Shown piece by piece: positions 49,630-60,687 of a stretch of 64,000 nt of DNA (positions within the stretch are counted from its first letter, which is position 1; every line of letters begins with the position of its first letter). Source of the DNA: Aquisalimonas sp007126095. Its GTDB lineage: Bacteria; Pseudomonadota; Gammaproteobacteria; Nitrococcales; Aquisalimonadaceae. The DNA is taken from contig NZ_JBLWFT010000001.1 in assembly GCF_048323695.1 (NCBI RefSeq), positions 62,001-126,000 of the forward strand, given 5' to 3'. The notes beneath the pieces are model-generated. The model was not told the DNA's origin, ran no database searches, and saw nothing but the letters and a program-made list of their open reading frames with translations. A program made the position numbers and the translations under genes.

Positions 49630-50976
49630 ATGAACGTTGTCTTTCTGGTGATCGTGCTGGTGGCCTTCGTGACCGCCGCATGGCATCAGCTGCAGTACAC
49701 GCCTGTGGATCCGGACGACCCAGATGAGATCTCGCCCATGGCGGGCCTGTCCGAGGCGGTGGTGGAGTCCGCTGGCGGAGCGGTGGAGCTGGCGATCGGG
49801 CTGATCGGCGTGATGACCCTGTTCCTCGGGCTGATGAAGGTCGCCGAAGCGGGCGGCATGCTCACCGTGCTGGCGCGCCTCATCCGTCCGCTCATGACGC
49901 GCCTGTTTCCCGATGTGCCGCCGGATCACCCGGCCATGGGCGCGATGATCCTCAACATGTCCGCCAACGCGCTGGGACTGGGGAATGCCGCGACACCGTT
50001 CGGCATCCGCGCCATGCAGGAGCTGGAGAAGCTCAACCCGCACCCCGGCACCGCCACCAACAGCATGGCGCTGTTTCTTGCCATCAACACCTCCAGCATC
50101 ACCCTGCTGCCCACCGGGGTGATTGCGTTGCGTGCCGCCTCTGGTTCGGCCGAGCCGGCGGCAATCCTGCCGTCCACGCTGTTCGCCACTGCCTGCGCGA
50201 CCGTGGCGGCCGTGGTCGCGGCCAAGGCGTTCCAGCGTCTCAGCCGGCCGCCGGCCGCGCCCGAGCCCGTGACCATGACGGCCGGGGATGCCCGGGAAGC
50301 GGGTGCGTCCGACGGCGGCGACCGGGAGCAGGCCGACGATCCGGCCATGACCCGGGCGGCAGCGGAGTCCGCCACAGGCTATCCGGTGTGGGTGTCGTAT
50401 CTGTTTCTAACGGGTCTGCTGAGCCTGATCCCGCTCAGCATCCTCTACGGCCGGGCGATTGCGCCGTGGATCATCCCGGGGCTGATCGTGTTCTTTCTGC
50501 TCTACGGGGTGATCTGCGGCGTGCGCATCTACGAAGTGTTCGTGGAGGGGGCGAAGGAGGGGTTTCAGGTGGCGGTGCGGATCATCCCCTACCTGGTGGC
50601 CATCCTCGTGGCCGTGGGCATGTTCCGCGCCAGTGGCGCAATGGAGGCGATGGTGGGCTGGGTCGGCGCCTTCACCGAGCGGCTGGGCCTGCCGGCGGAA
50701 GCGCTGCCCATGGCGCTGCTGCGTCCGTTGTCCGGCTCCGGCGCCTACGGCATCATGGCGTCCATCATCAACGACCCGGCCATCGGCCCCGACAGCTACA
50801 CCGGGCTGCTGGTGACTACCCTTCAGGGCTCCACCGAGACCACCTTCTACGTTATCGCCGTCTATTTCGGCGCCGTTCAGATCCGGCGCATCCGGCATAC
50901 CCTGGCGGCGGCGCTTACGGCGGATGTGGTGGCGGTAATGGCTGCCGTGGCGATCTGCCTGTGGCTGTTCCTGTGA
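49630..50976 (+). CDS. SpmA-SpmB-type nucleoside-recognition domain fusion
   Basis: 448 aa. Residues about 1-205 match SpmA (MILNMSANALGLGNAATPFGIRAMQEL) and about 265-448 SpmB (GAKEGFQVAVRIIPYLVAILVAVGMFRASG, RPLSGSGAYGI, then TTLQGSTETTFYVIAVYFG), joined by a hydrophilic, acidic linker. Each half carries a Gate-type nucleoside-recognition domain. SpmA and SpmB are separate in Bacillus, where they affect spore-core dehydration; this Gram-negative does not sporulate, so the role is unknown, perhaps solute transport. The start follows GGAGA. Confidence 0.85.
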   Translation: MNVVFLVIVLVAFVTAAWHQLQYTPVDPDDPDEISPMAGLSEAVVESAGGAVELAIGLIGVMTLFLGLMKVAEAGGMLTVLARLIRPLMTRLFPDVPPDHPAMGAMILNMSANALGLGNAATPFGIRAMQELEKLNPHPGTATNSMALFLAINTSSITLLPTGVIALRAASGSAEPAAILPSTLFATACATVAAVVAAKAFQRLSRPPAAPEPVTMTAGDAREAGASDGGDREQADDPAMTRAAAESATGYPVWVSYLFLTGLLSLIPLSILYGRAIAPWIIPGLIVFFLLYGVICGVRIYEVFVEGAKEGFQVAVRIIPYLVAILVAVGMFRASGAMEAMVGWVGAFTERLGLPAEALPMALLRPLSGSGAYGIMASIINDPAIGPDSYTGLLVTTLQGSTETTFYVIAVYFGAVQIRRIRHTLAAALTADVVAVMAAVAICLWLFL

Positions 50977-50982
50977 CGACCG

Positions 50983-51591
50983 TTATTCCGCCGGCGGCTC
51001 CGGCGCCTGGAGGTCGTGATTGCCACGGTAATCACTGTGGATGAGCCGGGCGGCCCCGCCGTCGGCTTCGCGGACCACCAGGGTTCCCGGAAGCCCGGAG
51101 TTGTCAGCGGTGACCCACAGGCGCAGCAGGCTCTCCAGATGGCTGTCGCGAATGGCGTCGTCCAGGCTGAAAAAGCCGTTCACGGCGTCCACGCGCACCA
51201 CACCGAACTCCTTGTGCACCGGGTTGCTGAAGTAGGCGGGGGCGCCGAACTGGTTCTCCGGATCATCCGGATCGAACGTGCTGGCGAAACCGTCGAAGTT
51301 GGGGGAGTCCTCTGCTTCGCCGGCGGGTACGGTGAGCTGATCCACGAGGCTCTCATGGGCCCACGCGGTGCTGCCGGAGCGGTTGTAGGACACGTGCAGC
51401 CATTCGCCCTCACGCTGGAGCTCCATCACCACATCTCCGCGATCGCCCTGGGTGACCACGCCGTGCTCGGTGCCCGGACCGGAGCGGAAGTTGGACGAAT
51501 AGCTCTGCACTTCCCATAGGTCGCCCGGCGCCGCGGCGGCAACCCCGGCGGCCAGCAGCAGCGTCCACGCGGCGTGGCGGTAAGTGCTCAT
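50983..51591 (-). CDS. Exported SH3-like domain protein
   Basis: 202 aa. A signal peptide (WTLLLAAGVAAAAPG) precedes an SH3b-type domain at about 30-90 (SSNFRSGPGTEHGVVTQG then GEWLHVSYNRSGSTAWAHESLV). The remainder is acidic and unknown. SH3b domains in the periplasm usually bind peptidoglycan or mediate envelope contacts. ATG 51591 is preferred; GTG 51606 is possible. Neither has a strong ribosome binding site. Divergent from sufR. Confidence 0.75.
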   Translation of the reverse strand: MSTYRHAAWTLLLAAGVAAAAPGDLWEVQSYSSNFRSGPGTEHGVVTQGDRGDVVMELQREGEWLHVSYNRSGSTAWAHESLVDQLTVPAGEAEDSPNFDGFASTFDPDDPENQFGAPAYFSNPVHKEFGVVRVDAVNGFFSLDDAIRDSHLESLLRLWVTADNSGLPGTLVVREADGGAARLIHSDYRGNHDLQAPEPPAE

Positions 51592-51656
51592 CAATGATTC
51601 GTCCACGTACTTGATACCGCAGGCGGATCGGTCGTCCGGCTGCCGGTTTGAATGTG

Positions 51657-51671
51657 TACCAAAATGGTCCT
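51657..51671. promoter_or_regulatory. Candidate operator ahead of suf operon
   Basis: ACCA (51658-51661) and TGGT (51665-51668) form an inverted repeat around AAA, about 25 bases before the regulator start. This would be a suitable place for autoregulation by the Rrf2-type protein. It does not match the E. coli IscR type 1 site that I know. Confidence 0.35.
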
Positions 51672-51692
51672 GTTTCCTGTAAACTAACCCAC

Positions 51693-52157
51693 ATGATACG
51701 GATCAATCGGGAAACCGACTACGCCACCGCAATTCTCGGGCTGATGGCCGGTCGCCCCGGCGAACGGTTCAGCGCCGCTTGGCTCGCGGAACAGAGGGGT
51801 CTGCCACCGGCAATGGTGAGCAAGATCCTCAAGCAGCTCGTGCGGTGCCAGTTGCTGGAATCCCACCGCGGCGCCAAGGGTGGCTACAGCCTGGCACGGC
51901 CGGCGGAGTCGATTTCCATCGCCCAGGTCGTGCGTGCCATCGAAGGGCCCATCGCTCTAACCGATTGCATCGAGGGCGGCGGCCAGGCCTGTCAGTATAG
52001 TCCGTATTGTGCCATCAGCAGTAACTGGTCGCGCATCAACGATGCGTTCTACCAGGCCCTGGAAGGGGTGAGCATCAAGGATATGAGTGAACCGCTGTCA
52101 CCGGAGCATCCCAGCCTCCGGGGCATCGACATCCGGATCAAATCGGCAGTCAGCTGA
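51693..52157 (+). CDS. Rrf2/IscR-type regulator of suf operon
   Basis: 154 aa. Winged-helix start MIRINRETDYATAILGLMA, recognition region LPPAMVSKILKQLV, wing GAKGGYSLAR. A three-Cys cluster site, DCIEGGG-x2-C-x5-C (about residues 90-104), should hold a [2Fe-2S] cluster, as in IscR. When the cluster is lost the protein probably derepresses suf. It is the first gene of the operon, 13 bases before sufB. Confidence 0.88.
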   Translation: MIRINRETDYATAILGLMAGRPGERFSAAWLAEQRGLPPAMVSKILKQLVRCQLLESHRGAKGGYSLARPAESISIAQVVRAIEGPIALTDCIEGGGQACQYSPYCAISSNWSRINDAFYQALEGVSIKDMSEPLSPEHPSLRGIDIRIKSAVS

Positions 52158-52170
52158 GCGGAGCGTGTCA

Positions 52171-53640
<1,470 letters not shown>

Positions 53641-53720
53641 TCTTCGCGGCGAGAAGTCAATGAACGCCCGACCCTGCGGGGTCGGGGTACACGGAATAGA
53701 TGTGAATCTGGAGTTCGGAA

Positions 53721-54479
<759 letters not shown>

Positions 54480-54506
54480 GCCAACGGCGACTAACGGGGT
54501 AAACCA

Positions 54507-55835
54507 ATGGAAGCAGTTGCAGAACAGAAAAGCGTCTACCTGCAGGATTTCCAGCAGCGGGACCGCGCCAGTGAGCCGACCTGGTGGGGCACCCGCCGCG
54601 AGACCGCCATGCAGCGGTTCGAGGCGGCCGGATTTCCGTCGCGCAAGGTGGAAGCGTGGAAACAGACCAAACTGGCGCACGTGACCCAGGAGCACTTCCG
54701 TGCGGCCGCGTCTGCCGGCCAGCTGGATCAGGACGCCCAGAGCCGTCTGGCGGTGGTCGATGACGCCGTGCGCATCGTGTTCGTGGACGGCATTCTCGAC
54801 GCCGACCGGTCGCAGCTCGACCGGCTGCCGGATGGTCTCACCGTGCGGACCCTGGCGGATGCGCTGCAGGAATCCGGTGGCGTCGCCGAGACCCATCTGG
54901 CCCGGCATGCCGACGCCGAAGCCCACCCGTTTCTGGCGTTGAACACCGCGTTCACCACCGAAGGCTTGGTGATCGAAGTGGGCAGCGGCGCCGCGCCGGC
55001 CCAGCCCCTGGAGCTGGTGCACGTGATGACGGCCGATGCGGGCAGTGTCGCTGCGTGGCCGCGGGTGCTGATCCACGGTGCGACCAGCTCGGAAGTCACC
55101 GTCGTGCAGCGGTATTTCGGTGCCGATGGCACGGCTTACATGACGTCGCCGGTGACCGAGATCGTTGCCGACGCCAACAGTCAGGTGAACTTCTACCAGC
55201 ACGTGGAAGAGGGCGATCAGGGTGCCCACCTGGGCGTAATTCACGCCACCGTGGATCGTGATGCCCGGATCAACGGCCATGCGCTGCATGCCAGCGGCCG
55301 TACGGTGCGTACCGACTTCTACGTCAATCTGGACGGCCCCGGTGGCGATGCCACCCTGAACGGGCTGTACCTGGTGCGTAACGGGCAGTTTGCCGATATC
55401 CACACCTGGGTGCGGCACAACGCCGATCACTGCACCAGTCAGCAGCTCATGAAGGGCGTGCTGGAAGGTAAGTCGGAAGCGGTATTCGACGGCATGATCC
55501 ACGTGGCCCGGGATGCCCAGCAGACCGATGCGGATCAGCAGAACCGCAACCTGCTGCTGAGCCCCAAGGCGCTGGCGCACTCCAACCCGCGGCTCGAGAT
55601 CTACGCCGACGACGTCAAGTGCGGCCACGGCTCCACCGTGGGCGAGCTGGACGAGGACGCGGTGCTGTACATGCGCACCCGCGGTGTCTCCGACGAGGAG
55701 GCCCGGGGCGTGCTGACATTCGCCTTCGCCAATGAAATGCTGGAATCGGTGGCGCTGCAGTCGCTGCGCGAGTACGAGCGTGAAGCCCTGCTGTCCCTGC
55801 TTCCGGGCGAGGAGGCCGTGAGGAAGCTGTTATGA
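54507..55835 (+). CDS. sufD: Fe-S cluster assembly protein SufD
   Basis: 442 aa. Paralogue of SufB, with the beta-helix core and the conserved C-terminal region HSNPRLEIYADDVKCGHGSTVGELDED. Its His in GHGST contributes to the cluster-building site at the SufB interface. It overlaps sufS by 4 bases (ATGA). Confidence 0.97.
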   Translation: MEAVAEQKSVYLQDFQQRDRASEPTWWGTRRETAMQRFEAAGFPSRKVEAWKQTKLAHVTQEHFRAAASAGQLDQDAQSRLAVVDDAVRIVFVDGILDADRSQLDRLPDGLTVRTLADALQESGGVAETHLARHADAEAHPFLALNTAFTTEGLVIEVGSGAAPAQPLELVHVMTADAGSVAAWPRVLIHGATSSEVTVVQRYFGADGTAYMTSPVTEIVADANSQVNFYQHVEEGDQGAHLGVIHATVDRDARINGHALHASGRTVRTDFYVNLDGPGGDATLNGLYLVRNGQFADIHTWVRHNADHCTSQQLMKGVLEGKSEAVFDGMIHVARDAQQTDADQQNRNLLLSPKALAHSNPRLEIYADDVKCGHGSTVGELDEDAVLYMRTRGVSDEEARGVLTFAFANEMLESVALQSLREYEREALLSLLPGEEAVRKLL

Positions 55836-57085
55836 GCAACGTGGACCCCGTGGTCAACGGCGATTCCGGGCTGGACGTGGACGCGATCCGCGCCCAGTTC
55901 CCCATCCTGCACCAGGCGATCAACGGCAAGCCGCTGGTCTACCTGGACAACGGCGCCACCGCGCAGAAGCCGCAGGCGGTGATCGATGCCGTGAGCGACT
56001 GTTACAGCAGTTACTACGCCAACATCCATCGCGGGGTCCACGATCTCTCGCAGCGTTCCACCACCGCCTTCGAGGCGGTGCGGGGCACGGTGCAGCGATT
56101 CCTGAACGCGCCTTCGGAAGACGAGGTGGTGTTCACCCGCGGCACCACCGAAGGCATTAACCTGGTGGCGAACAGCTTCGTCCGCCCGAAGCTCCGCGCG
56201 GGTGACGAGATACTGGTCACGGCCATGGAGCACCACTCCAACATCGTGCCGTGGCAGCTCCTGTGCGACGCCACCGGAGCGAAACTGGTGGTCGTCCCGT
56301 TCTCCGACGCCGGCGAGCTCGATCTCGCCGACGTGGCCGAGCGGCTGACCGAGCGCACGAAGTTCGTGAGCATCATCCATGTCTCCAACGCCCTGGGCAC
56401 CATCAATCCGGTCGAGGAGATCATTCGCCTGGCCCACGAGCGTGACGTGCCCGTGCTACTGGACGGCGCGCAGTCGGCGCCGCACATGCCGGTGGACGTC
56501 CAGGCGCTGGGCTGCGATTTCTTTGTGTTCTCCGGTCACAAGACCTATGGACCCAGCGGCGTGGGTGTGCTCTGGGGCCGGTATTCGCTGCTGGAGGCCA
56601 TGCCGCCCTGGCACGGTGGCGGCGACATGATCAAGACGGTGAGTTTCGAGCGCTCGGAGTTCGCCGAGCCGCCCCAGCGGTTCGAGGCGGGCACGCCCAA
56701 CATCGCCGGTGTCATCGGCATGGGCGCCGGTCTGGAGTGGCTCATGGCCCTGGGCCTGGACAAGGTCGCAGCCCACGAGGCGGATCTGCTCGCCTACGCC
56801 CACGACCGGGTAGGCGCCATGGAGGGTGTGCGCATCATCGGCACAGCGCAGCGCAAGGCCGGGGCGCTGTCGTTCGTCATGGACGAGGCCCATCCCCACG
56901 ACATCGGTACCATTCTCGACAACGACGGTGTTGCCATTCGCTCCGGTCACCACTGCGCCCAACCGGTGATGCAGCGCTACGGCATTCCCGCCACGGCGCG
57001 GGCATCCTTCGGTGTGTACAACACCCGGGACGACGTGGACCGCCTGGTGGCCTCCATCGACAAGGTCCGGCGACTGTTCGCCTAG
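55832..57085 (+). CDS. sufS: Cysteine desulfurase SufS
   Basis: 417 aa. PLP-dependent class V aminotransferase fold: Lys in SGHKTYGPSG binds PLP, and the catalytic Cys is in RSGHHCAQP (about residue 374). It removes sulfur from L-cysteine and hands it to SufU. It is coupled to sufD by ATGA; sufU begins 18 bases after the stop. Confidence 0.97.
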   Translation: MSNVDPVVNGDSGLDVDAIRAQFPILHQAINGKPLVYLDNGATAQKPQAVIDAVSDCYSSYYANIHRGVHDLSQRSTTAFEAVRGTVQRFLNAPSEDEVVFTRGTTEGINLVANSFVRPKLRAGDEILVTAMEHHSNIVPWQLLCDATGAKLVVVPFSDAGELDLADVAERLTERTKFVSIIHVSNALGTINPVEEIIRLAHERDVPVLLDGAQSAPHMPVDVQALGCDFFVFSGHKTYGPSGVGVLWGRYSLLEAMPPWHGGGDMIKTVSFERSEFAEPPQRFEAGTPNIAGVIGMGAGLEWLMALGLDKVAAHEADLLAYAHDRVGAMEGVRIIGTAQRKAGALSFVMDEAHPHDIGTILDNDGVAIRSGHHCAQPVMQRYGIPATARASFGVYNTRDDVDRLVASIDKVRRLFA

Positions 57086-57102
57086 CCCGGTGCGCTCCAC
57101 TG

Positions 57103-57561
57103 ATGGCTGACGATCTGATGAAGCTCTACCAGGATGTGGTCCTGGCGCATAACCGGCAACCGCACAACTTCGTCGAGGTGGACCCGGCCACCCACCGTGG
57201 ACACGGCTATAACCCGCTGTGCGGCGACCGCATCGAGCTGACCCTGGACGTGCGCAATGGCGTCATTGCCGCCATCGGCTTCCAGGGTGAAAGCTGCGCC
57301 ATCGCCACGGCGTCCGCCTCTCTGCTGACCACGACCCTGGAAGGGCGGAGCGTGGATGATGCACTGGCCGTCATGGACGCCTTCAACCGCACCCTGGACG
57401 GCGACGAGACCGCTGTCGTACCGGAGACCCTGCAGCCCCTGCTGGCGGTAAGGGCGTTTCCGTCCCGCCTCAAGTGCGCCGGCCTGCCCTGGGCGTCGCT
57501 GTCGGCCGCGCTGGCCGATGATGACGCCGCTGCCTCGACGGAGCAGGGTCAGGGCACGTAG
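57103..57561 (+). CDS. sufU: SufU-type sulfur-transfer/scaffold protein
   Basis: 152 aa. IscU/NifU-like fold with the three Cys in NPLCGDRIEL, GESCAI and SRLKCAGLPW, spacing typical of SufU, where Zn-bound Cys accept sulfur from SufS. Many gammaproteobacteria use SufE instead, so this is a SufU-type operon. No SufE, SufA or SufT gene is visible in the operon. The ribosome binding site is weak, consistent with coupling to sufS. Overlaps the convergent chemoreceptor gene by 13 bases. Confidence 0.9.
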   Translation: MADDLMKLYQDVVLAHNRQPHNFVEVDPATHRGHGYNPLCGDRIELTLDVRNGVIAAIGFQGESCAIATASASLLTTTLEGRSVDDALAVMDAFNRTLDGDETAVVPETLQPLLAVRAFPSRLKCAGLPWASLSAALADDDAAASTEQGQGT

Positions 57562-59852
57562 ATCAACCGGAACCCGCCCCAGTGTCGGCCGTGGACGTAG
57601 ATGGGCGCGGACGCGTCCTTGGTCAGCACGAACCGCTCACCCATGTTCCGCCGATACGCCTGCAGCAGGAAGGGCTCAGTGTTTTTCGCTGCACTCTGTC
57701 CGGTCCGGTCGGTGTAGATCTGCCGGTGACGGGCGTTCGCCAGGTTCCAGTCCCGGTCGCCGGGGCGCTGGGGATTGGAGGTGTGCAGATTGTGGGTGCC
57801 GATGTAGCCCTGATCGTCGGTGGCGCAGCAGGAGATGATCTTGTCGTGGCAGTTCAGGATCTCCTCCTGGAATGCCGGAAACAGTCTGTCGGTGACCTCT
57901 ACGTAGCGTGTCATGTACTGCTGCGGATCGGTGTCGGGCACGGGGGCGTAGTCCCGGTCGAAGATGTCCGCTTCCGTGAGCTGCCCGTCGCGGAGAGCCT
58001 CCTCCAGTGCCGCTCCTGCCGCCCTGGCACCTTCCTGCACCTTGTTGATGAAAAAGCGGTCCACGGTGTCCACGTCCACGGAGTTGCAGAGGTTGAGCAG
58101 CTTCTGCCCTTCACCAAGTAGCGTGTCCAGCCGACCGTTGGCGCTGGTGAGATCGCTCGCGGACTGGTCCACTTCGCCGTGCAGCTCGTTGAGCTCCTGG
58201 CTTGCCCGGCTGCAGGTCTCGTTCATCTCGCCGGTGGCGGTCTGGATGTGCCGGGACTGCTCGCCCACCTGGCGGATGGCCTGCTCCAGGGTGGTCAGCA
58301 CCTGGCTGATGTTCCGGGAGTCTGCCTGCACGCGCTCGGCGCGGCTGGCGCCGTCGCGGCCCTTCGCCGCCAGGGTTGCCGCGGTGCCGGACAACCCCTC
58401 CAGGGTCTGTTCGATGCTTTGGGTCGCCTGGCCGGTTTCCTCGGCCAGGGTGCTCACCTGTTCCGCGACCACGGAGAACCCGCGGCCACGCGATCCGGCG
58501 CGGGCTGCTTCGATGCTGGCGTTGACCGCCAGGAAGTTGGTCTGCTTGGCGATGGCCGAGATACTGGTGGAGGCCTTGTGAATCCGCTGGAGGGCGTCCT
58601 GCAGCTGTGACAGCTCGGTGGTCATCTGCCCCACCTGCCCGGTCATGTCCTGGAGGTCGGTAACGGTGGCGTGGATGTCCTCGGAGGCCGAGTTGAGGCT
58701 GCCCGCCGTGGAGTCCGCGCTCTGCCGGGCCTCGTCAGCGGCCTCCTGCACGGACTGACTCGCGGTCTCCAGTTGCCCGGTGGCGCGCGAGAAGGTCTCC
58801 AGCATGCTGGCTTCGTGGGCGACCCGTCCTTCCACCTGGTAGACGGCTCCGGCGACGTCCGAGACGTAGACGGTGAGTGTGCCGGTGGTGCTGGCGGTCT
58901 CCTGGATCAGGCGCTCGGCATCGCCGCCGGCGTTGCCGCTCCGCAGGCCCGCCGAGAGCGTCTGGGCGGACCCGGCGAGCTGCCGGGTATTGTCCCGGGC
59001 CTCGGTCAGTGCGTTGCGTGTGGTGTCCACTTCGCCGCTCATGCCCTCGAGACCTTCGACGGTCTCCCGGCAGGAGCTGTTGATCTCGCGCACGGATTCG
59101 TTGATGCGTGTATAGGCGCCGTCCACGGCGGCCATGGCGCCACCCACGTTGTCCAGGAGGTCCTGCACGGTGCTGGTCCCGGTCTGGATGGTGCCGGTCA
59201 GGGTGGTGCAATGGTTCGCACGCTCGATCAGTTTCTGCGCGTGTTCCCGCAGCTCGCCCAGGATGCCGCTGATCTCTTCCGTGGCCTGGCCGGTCTGTTT
59301 CGCCAGCTCCTTCACGTGTTCGGCGACCACGGCGAAACCACGCCCGATGCCCCCGGCCCGGGTGGCCTCGATGGTGGCGTTCAGGGCCAGCAGATTGGTC
59401 TGTTTGGCGATGGTGGCGATTGAGTCCGCCGCGGTGCCGACGCCTTCCAGGGCCGTGTCGAGGTTGCCGATTTCCTGCTCTGTGGCTGATACGGCGTCGG
59501 TGAGGGCGGTGATGTCGTCCAGCGAGCGGGTGAGTGTGGCGCGGGAGTCCTCCACGGCGTGATCGGCTTCGGTGGTGGCCTCGCGCGCCTCGCGGGCCGC
59601 GCTCTCGGTGGTTTCGTTTGTGCGCGCGAGTTGCCGACCCAGATCCAGCAGCGACTGGAATCGTTTCGCCTCCTGGTCGACGCGGTCGCTGACGGCCACG
59701 AGTTCCTGCTGAATCTGATCGATTTCCCCGTGCAGCCCGTCCGCATGGCCGCTCAGGCGCTCAATCAACCCGGCATGATCCGTTGTCGCGCGATGATCGT
59801 GCTCCGCGACGTGCTCCCGTCTTACCCGGGAGCTGATCCAGGGAAGGCGCAT
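57549..59852 (-). CDS. Soluble chemoreceptor with two signalling tips
   Basis: 767 aa with no membrane segment. Two methyl-accepting signalling tips, IAKQTNLLALNATIEATRAG (about 148-167) and IAKQTNFLAVNASIEAARAG (about 434-453), each followed by the GFAVVAE/GFSVVAE return helix. Long Gln/Ala/Glu-rich coiled coil links them. The C-terminal ~150 residues form a Cache/PAS-like sensor domain (GTHNLHTSNPQRPGDRDWNLANARHRQI, then PFLLQAYRRNMGERF). The start follows GAGGAG. Cytoplasmic chemoreceptors with one tip are common; two complete tips in one chain are not. Monocistronic. Confidence 0.88.
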   Translation of the reverse strand: MRLPWISSRVRREHVAEHDHRATTDHAGLIERLSGHADGLHGEIDQIQQELVAVSDRVDQEAKRFQSLLDLGRQLARTNETTESAAREAREATTEADHAVEDSRATLTRSLDDITALTDAVSATEQEIGNLDTALEGVGTAADSIATIAKQTNLLALNATIEATRAGGIGRGFAVVAEHVKELAKQTGQATEEISGILGELREHAQKLIERANHCTTLTGTIQTGTSTVQDLLDNVGGAMAAVDGAYTRINESVREINSSCRETVEGLEGMSGEVDTTRNALTEARDNTRQLAGSAQTLSAGLRSGNAGGDAERLIQETASTTGTLTVYVSDVAGAVYQVEGRVAHEASMLETFSRATGQLETASQSVQEAADEARQSADSTAGSLNSASEDIHATVTDLQDMTGQVGQMTTELSQLQDALQRIHKASTSISAIAKQTNFLAVNASIEAARAGSRGRGFSVVAEQVSTLAEETGQATQSIEQTLEGLSGTAATLAAKGRDGASRAERVQADSRNISQVLTTLEQAIRQVGEQSRHIQTATGEMNETCSRASQELNELHGEVDQSASDLTSANGRLDTLLGEGQKLLNLCNSVDVDTVDRFFINKVQEGARAAGAALEEALRDGQLTEADIFDRDYAPVPDTDPQQYMTRYVEVTDRLFPAFQEEILNCHDKIISCCATDDQGYIGTHNLHTSNPQRPGDRDWNLANARHRQIYTDRTGQSAAKNTEPFLLQAYRRNMGERFVLTKDASAPIYVHGRHWGGFRLIYVP

Positions 59853-60089
59853 GGGTGTCTCCTCGCTCCTGACGTTCTTATGATGAAGGCCGCCCGCTAC
59901 AGGGAAGCGTCTTTTCGTCCCGGAGTAACGGCCAATGTCGCCCATTCTTGAGCGTGTGCGTCCGAGTGTCGGGGATTAGCGTCATCTGGACAAGTGACCC
60001 CTGGTTGTCAAAAACTGTGACTATCTGCGTCTTTTTCATTTGAACGCTTCTGGTAGTCTGGCGCTCGAACCTGAATACGAGGCGTCTGA

Positions 60090-60608
60090 ATGCGTTCAAT
60101 GTTTGCCACCGCCGAAACGCAGATGCGCCAGCGGCAGCGCTGGGGTCACGGTACTGCGCTGATCCTGACCCTGCTGATACTCGCAGCCGCTTACGGGCTT
60201 GAGTACGTCGGTGGCATGGAGCCCTGTCCGCTGTGCATGGTTCAGCGCCTTGTCTTCGCGGCACTCGCGGTGGTCTTCCTGCTTGGCTTTCTCCACGGGG
60301 CGCCGTTCTGGGGACGCTACTTCTACGGCGTGCTCGGGGCACTGGTTGCCGCTACCGGCATCGGGGTCGCTAGCCGCCACCTGTGGCTGCAGAGCCTGCC
60401 CCCGGAAGAGGTGCCTGCCTGTGGTCCGGGGCTGGATTACATGGTCGATGCGTTTCCGATCACGGAAGTCATCACAATGGTGCTTGCCGGCTCCGGCGAG
60501 TGCGCCGAAGTCCACGAGGTCTTCGGCCTGACACTTCCCGGCTGGACGTTGGCCGGGTATGCGCTGCTCGGCCTCTGGGCGCTTTGGATCTGCCGACGCC
60601 CGCGCTGA
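60090..60608 (+). CDS. dsbB: Disulfide bond formation protein DsbB
   Basis: 172 aa, four membrane segments. The two periplasmic Cys pairs are intact: CPLC after TM1, and the pair C-x(about 30)-C in the second loop (VPACGPG...GSGECAE). It reoxidises DsbA and passes electrons to quinones. Start 60090 chosen; ATG 60123 (MRQRQRW) would also give a proper protein. Followed 79 bases later by the helicase gene. Confidence 0.95.
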   Translation: MRSMFATAETQMRQRQRWGHGTALILTLLILAAAYGLEYVGGMEPCPLCMVQRLVFAALAVVFLLGFLHGAPFWGRYFYGVLGALVAATGIGVASRHLWLQSLPPEEVPACGPGLDYMVDAFPITEVITMVLAGSGECAEVHEVFGLTLPGWTLAGYALLGLWALWICRRPR

Positions 60609-60687
60609 GACCTGGCTTTACCTGTTGAAAGGTTAGTACCATCCCGTGCGCGACCGGTACCGGCCAGCGGACTGCGGGAGAGTCTCC

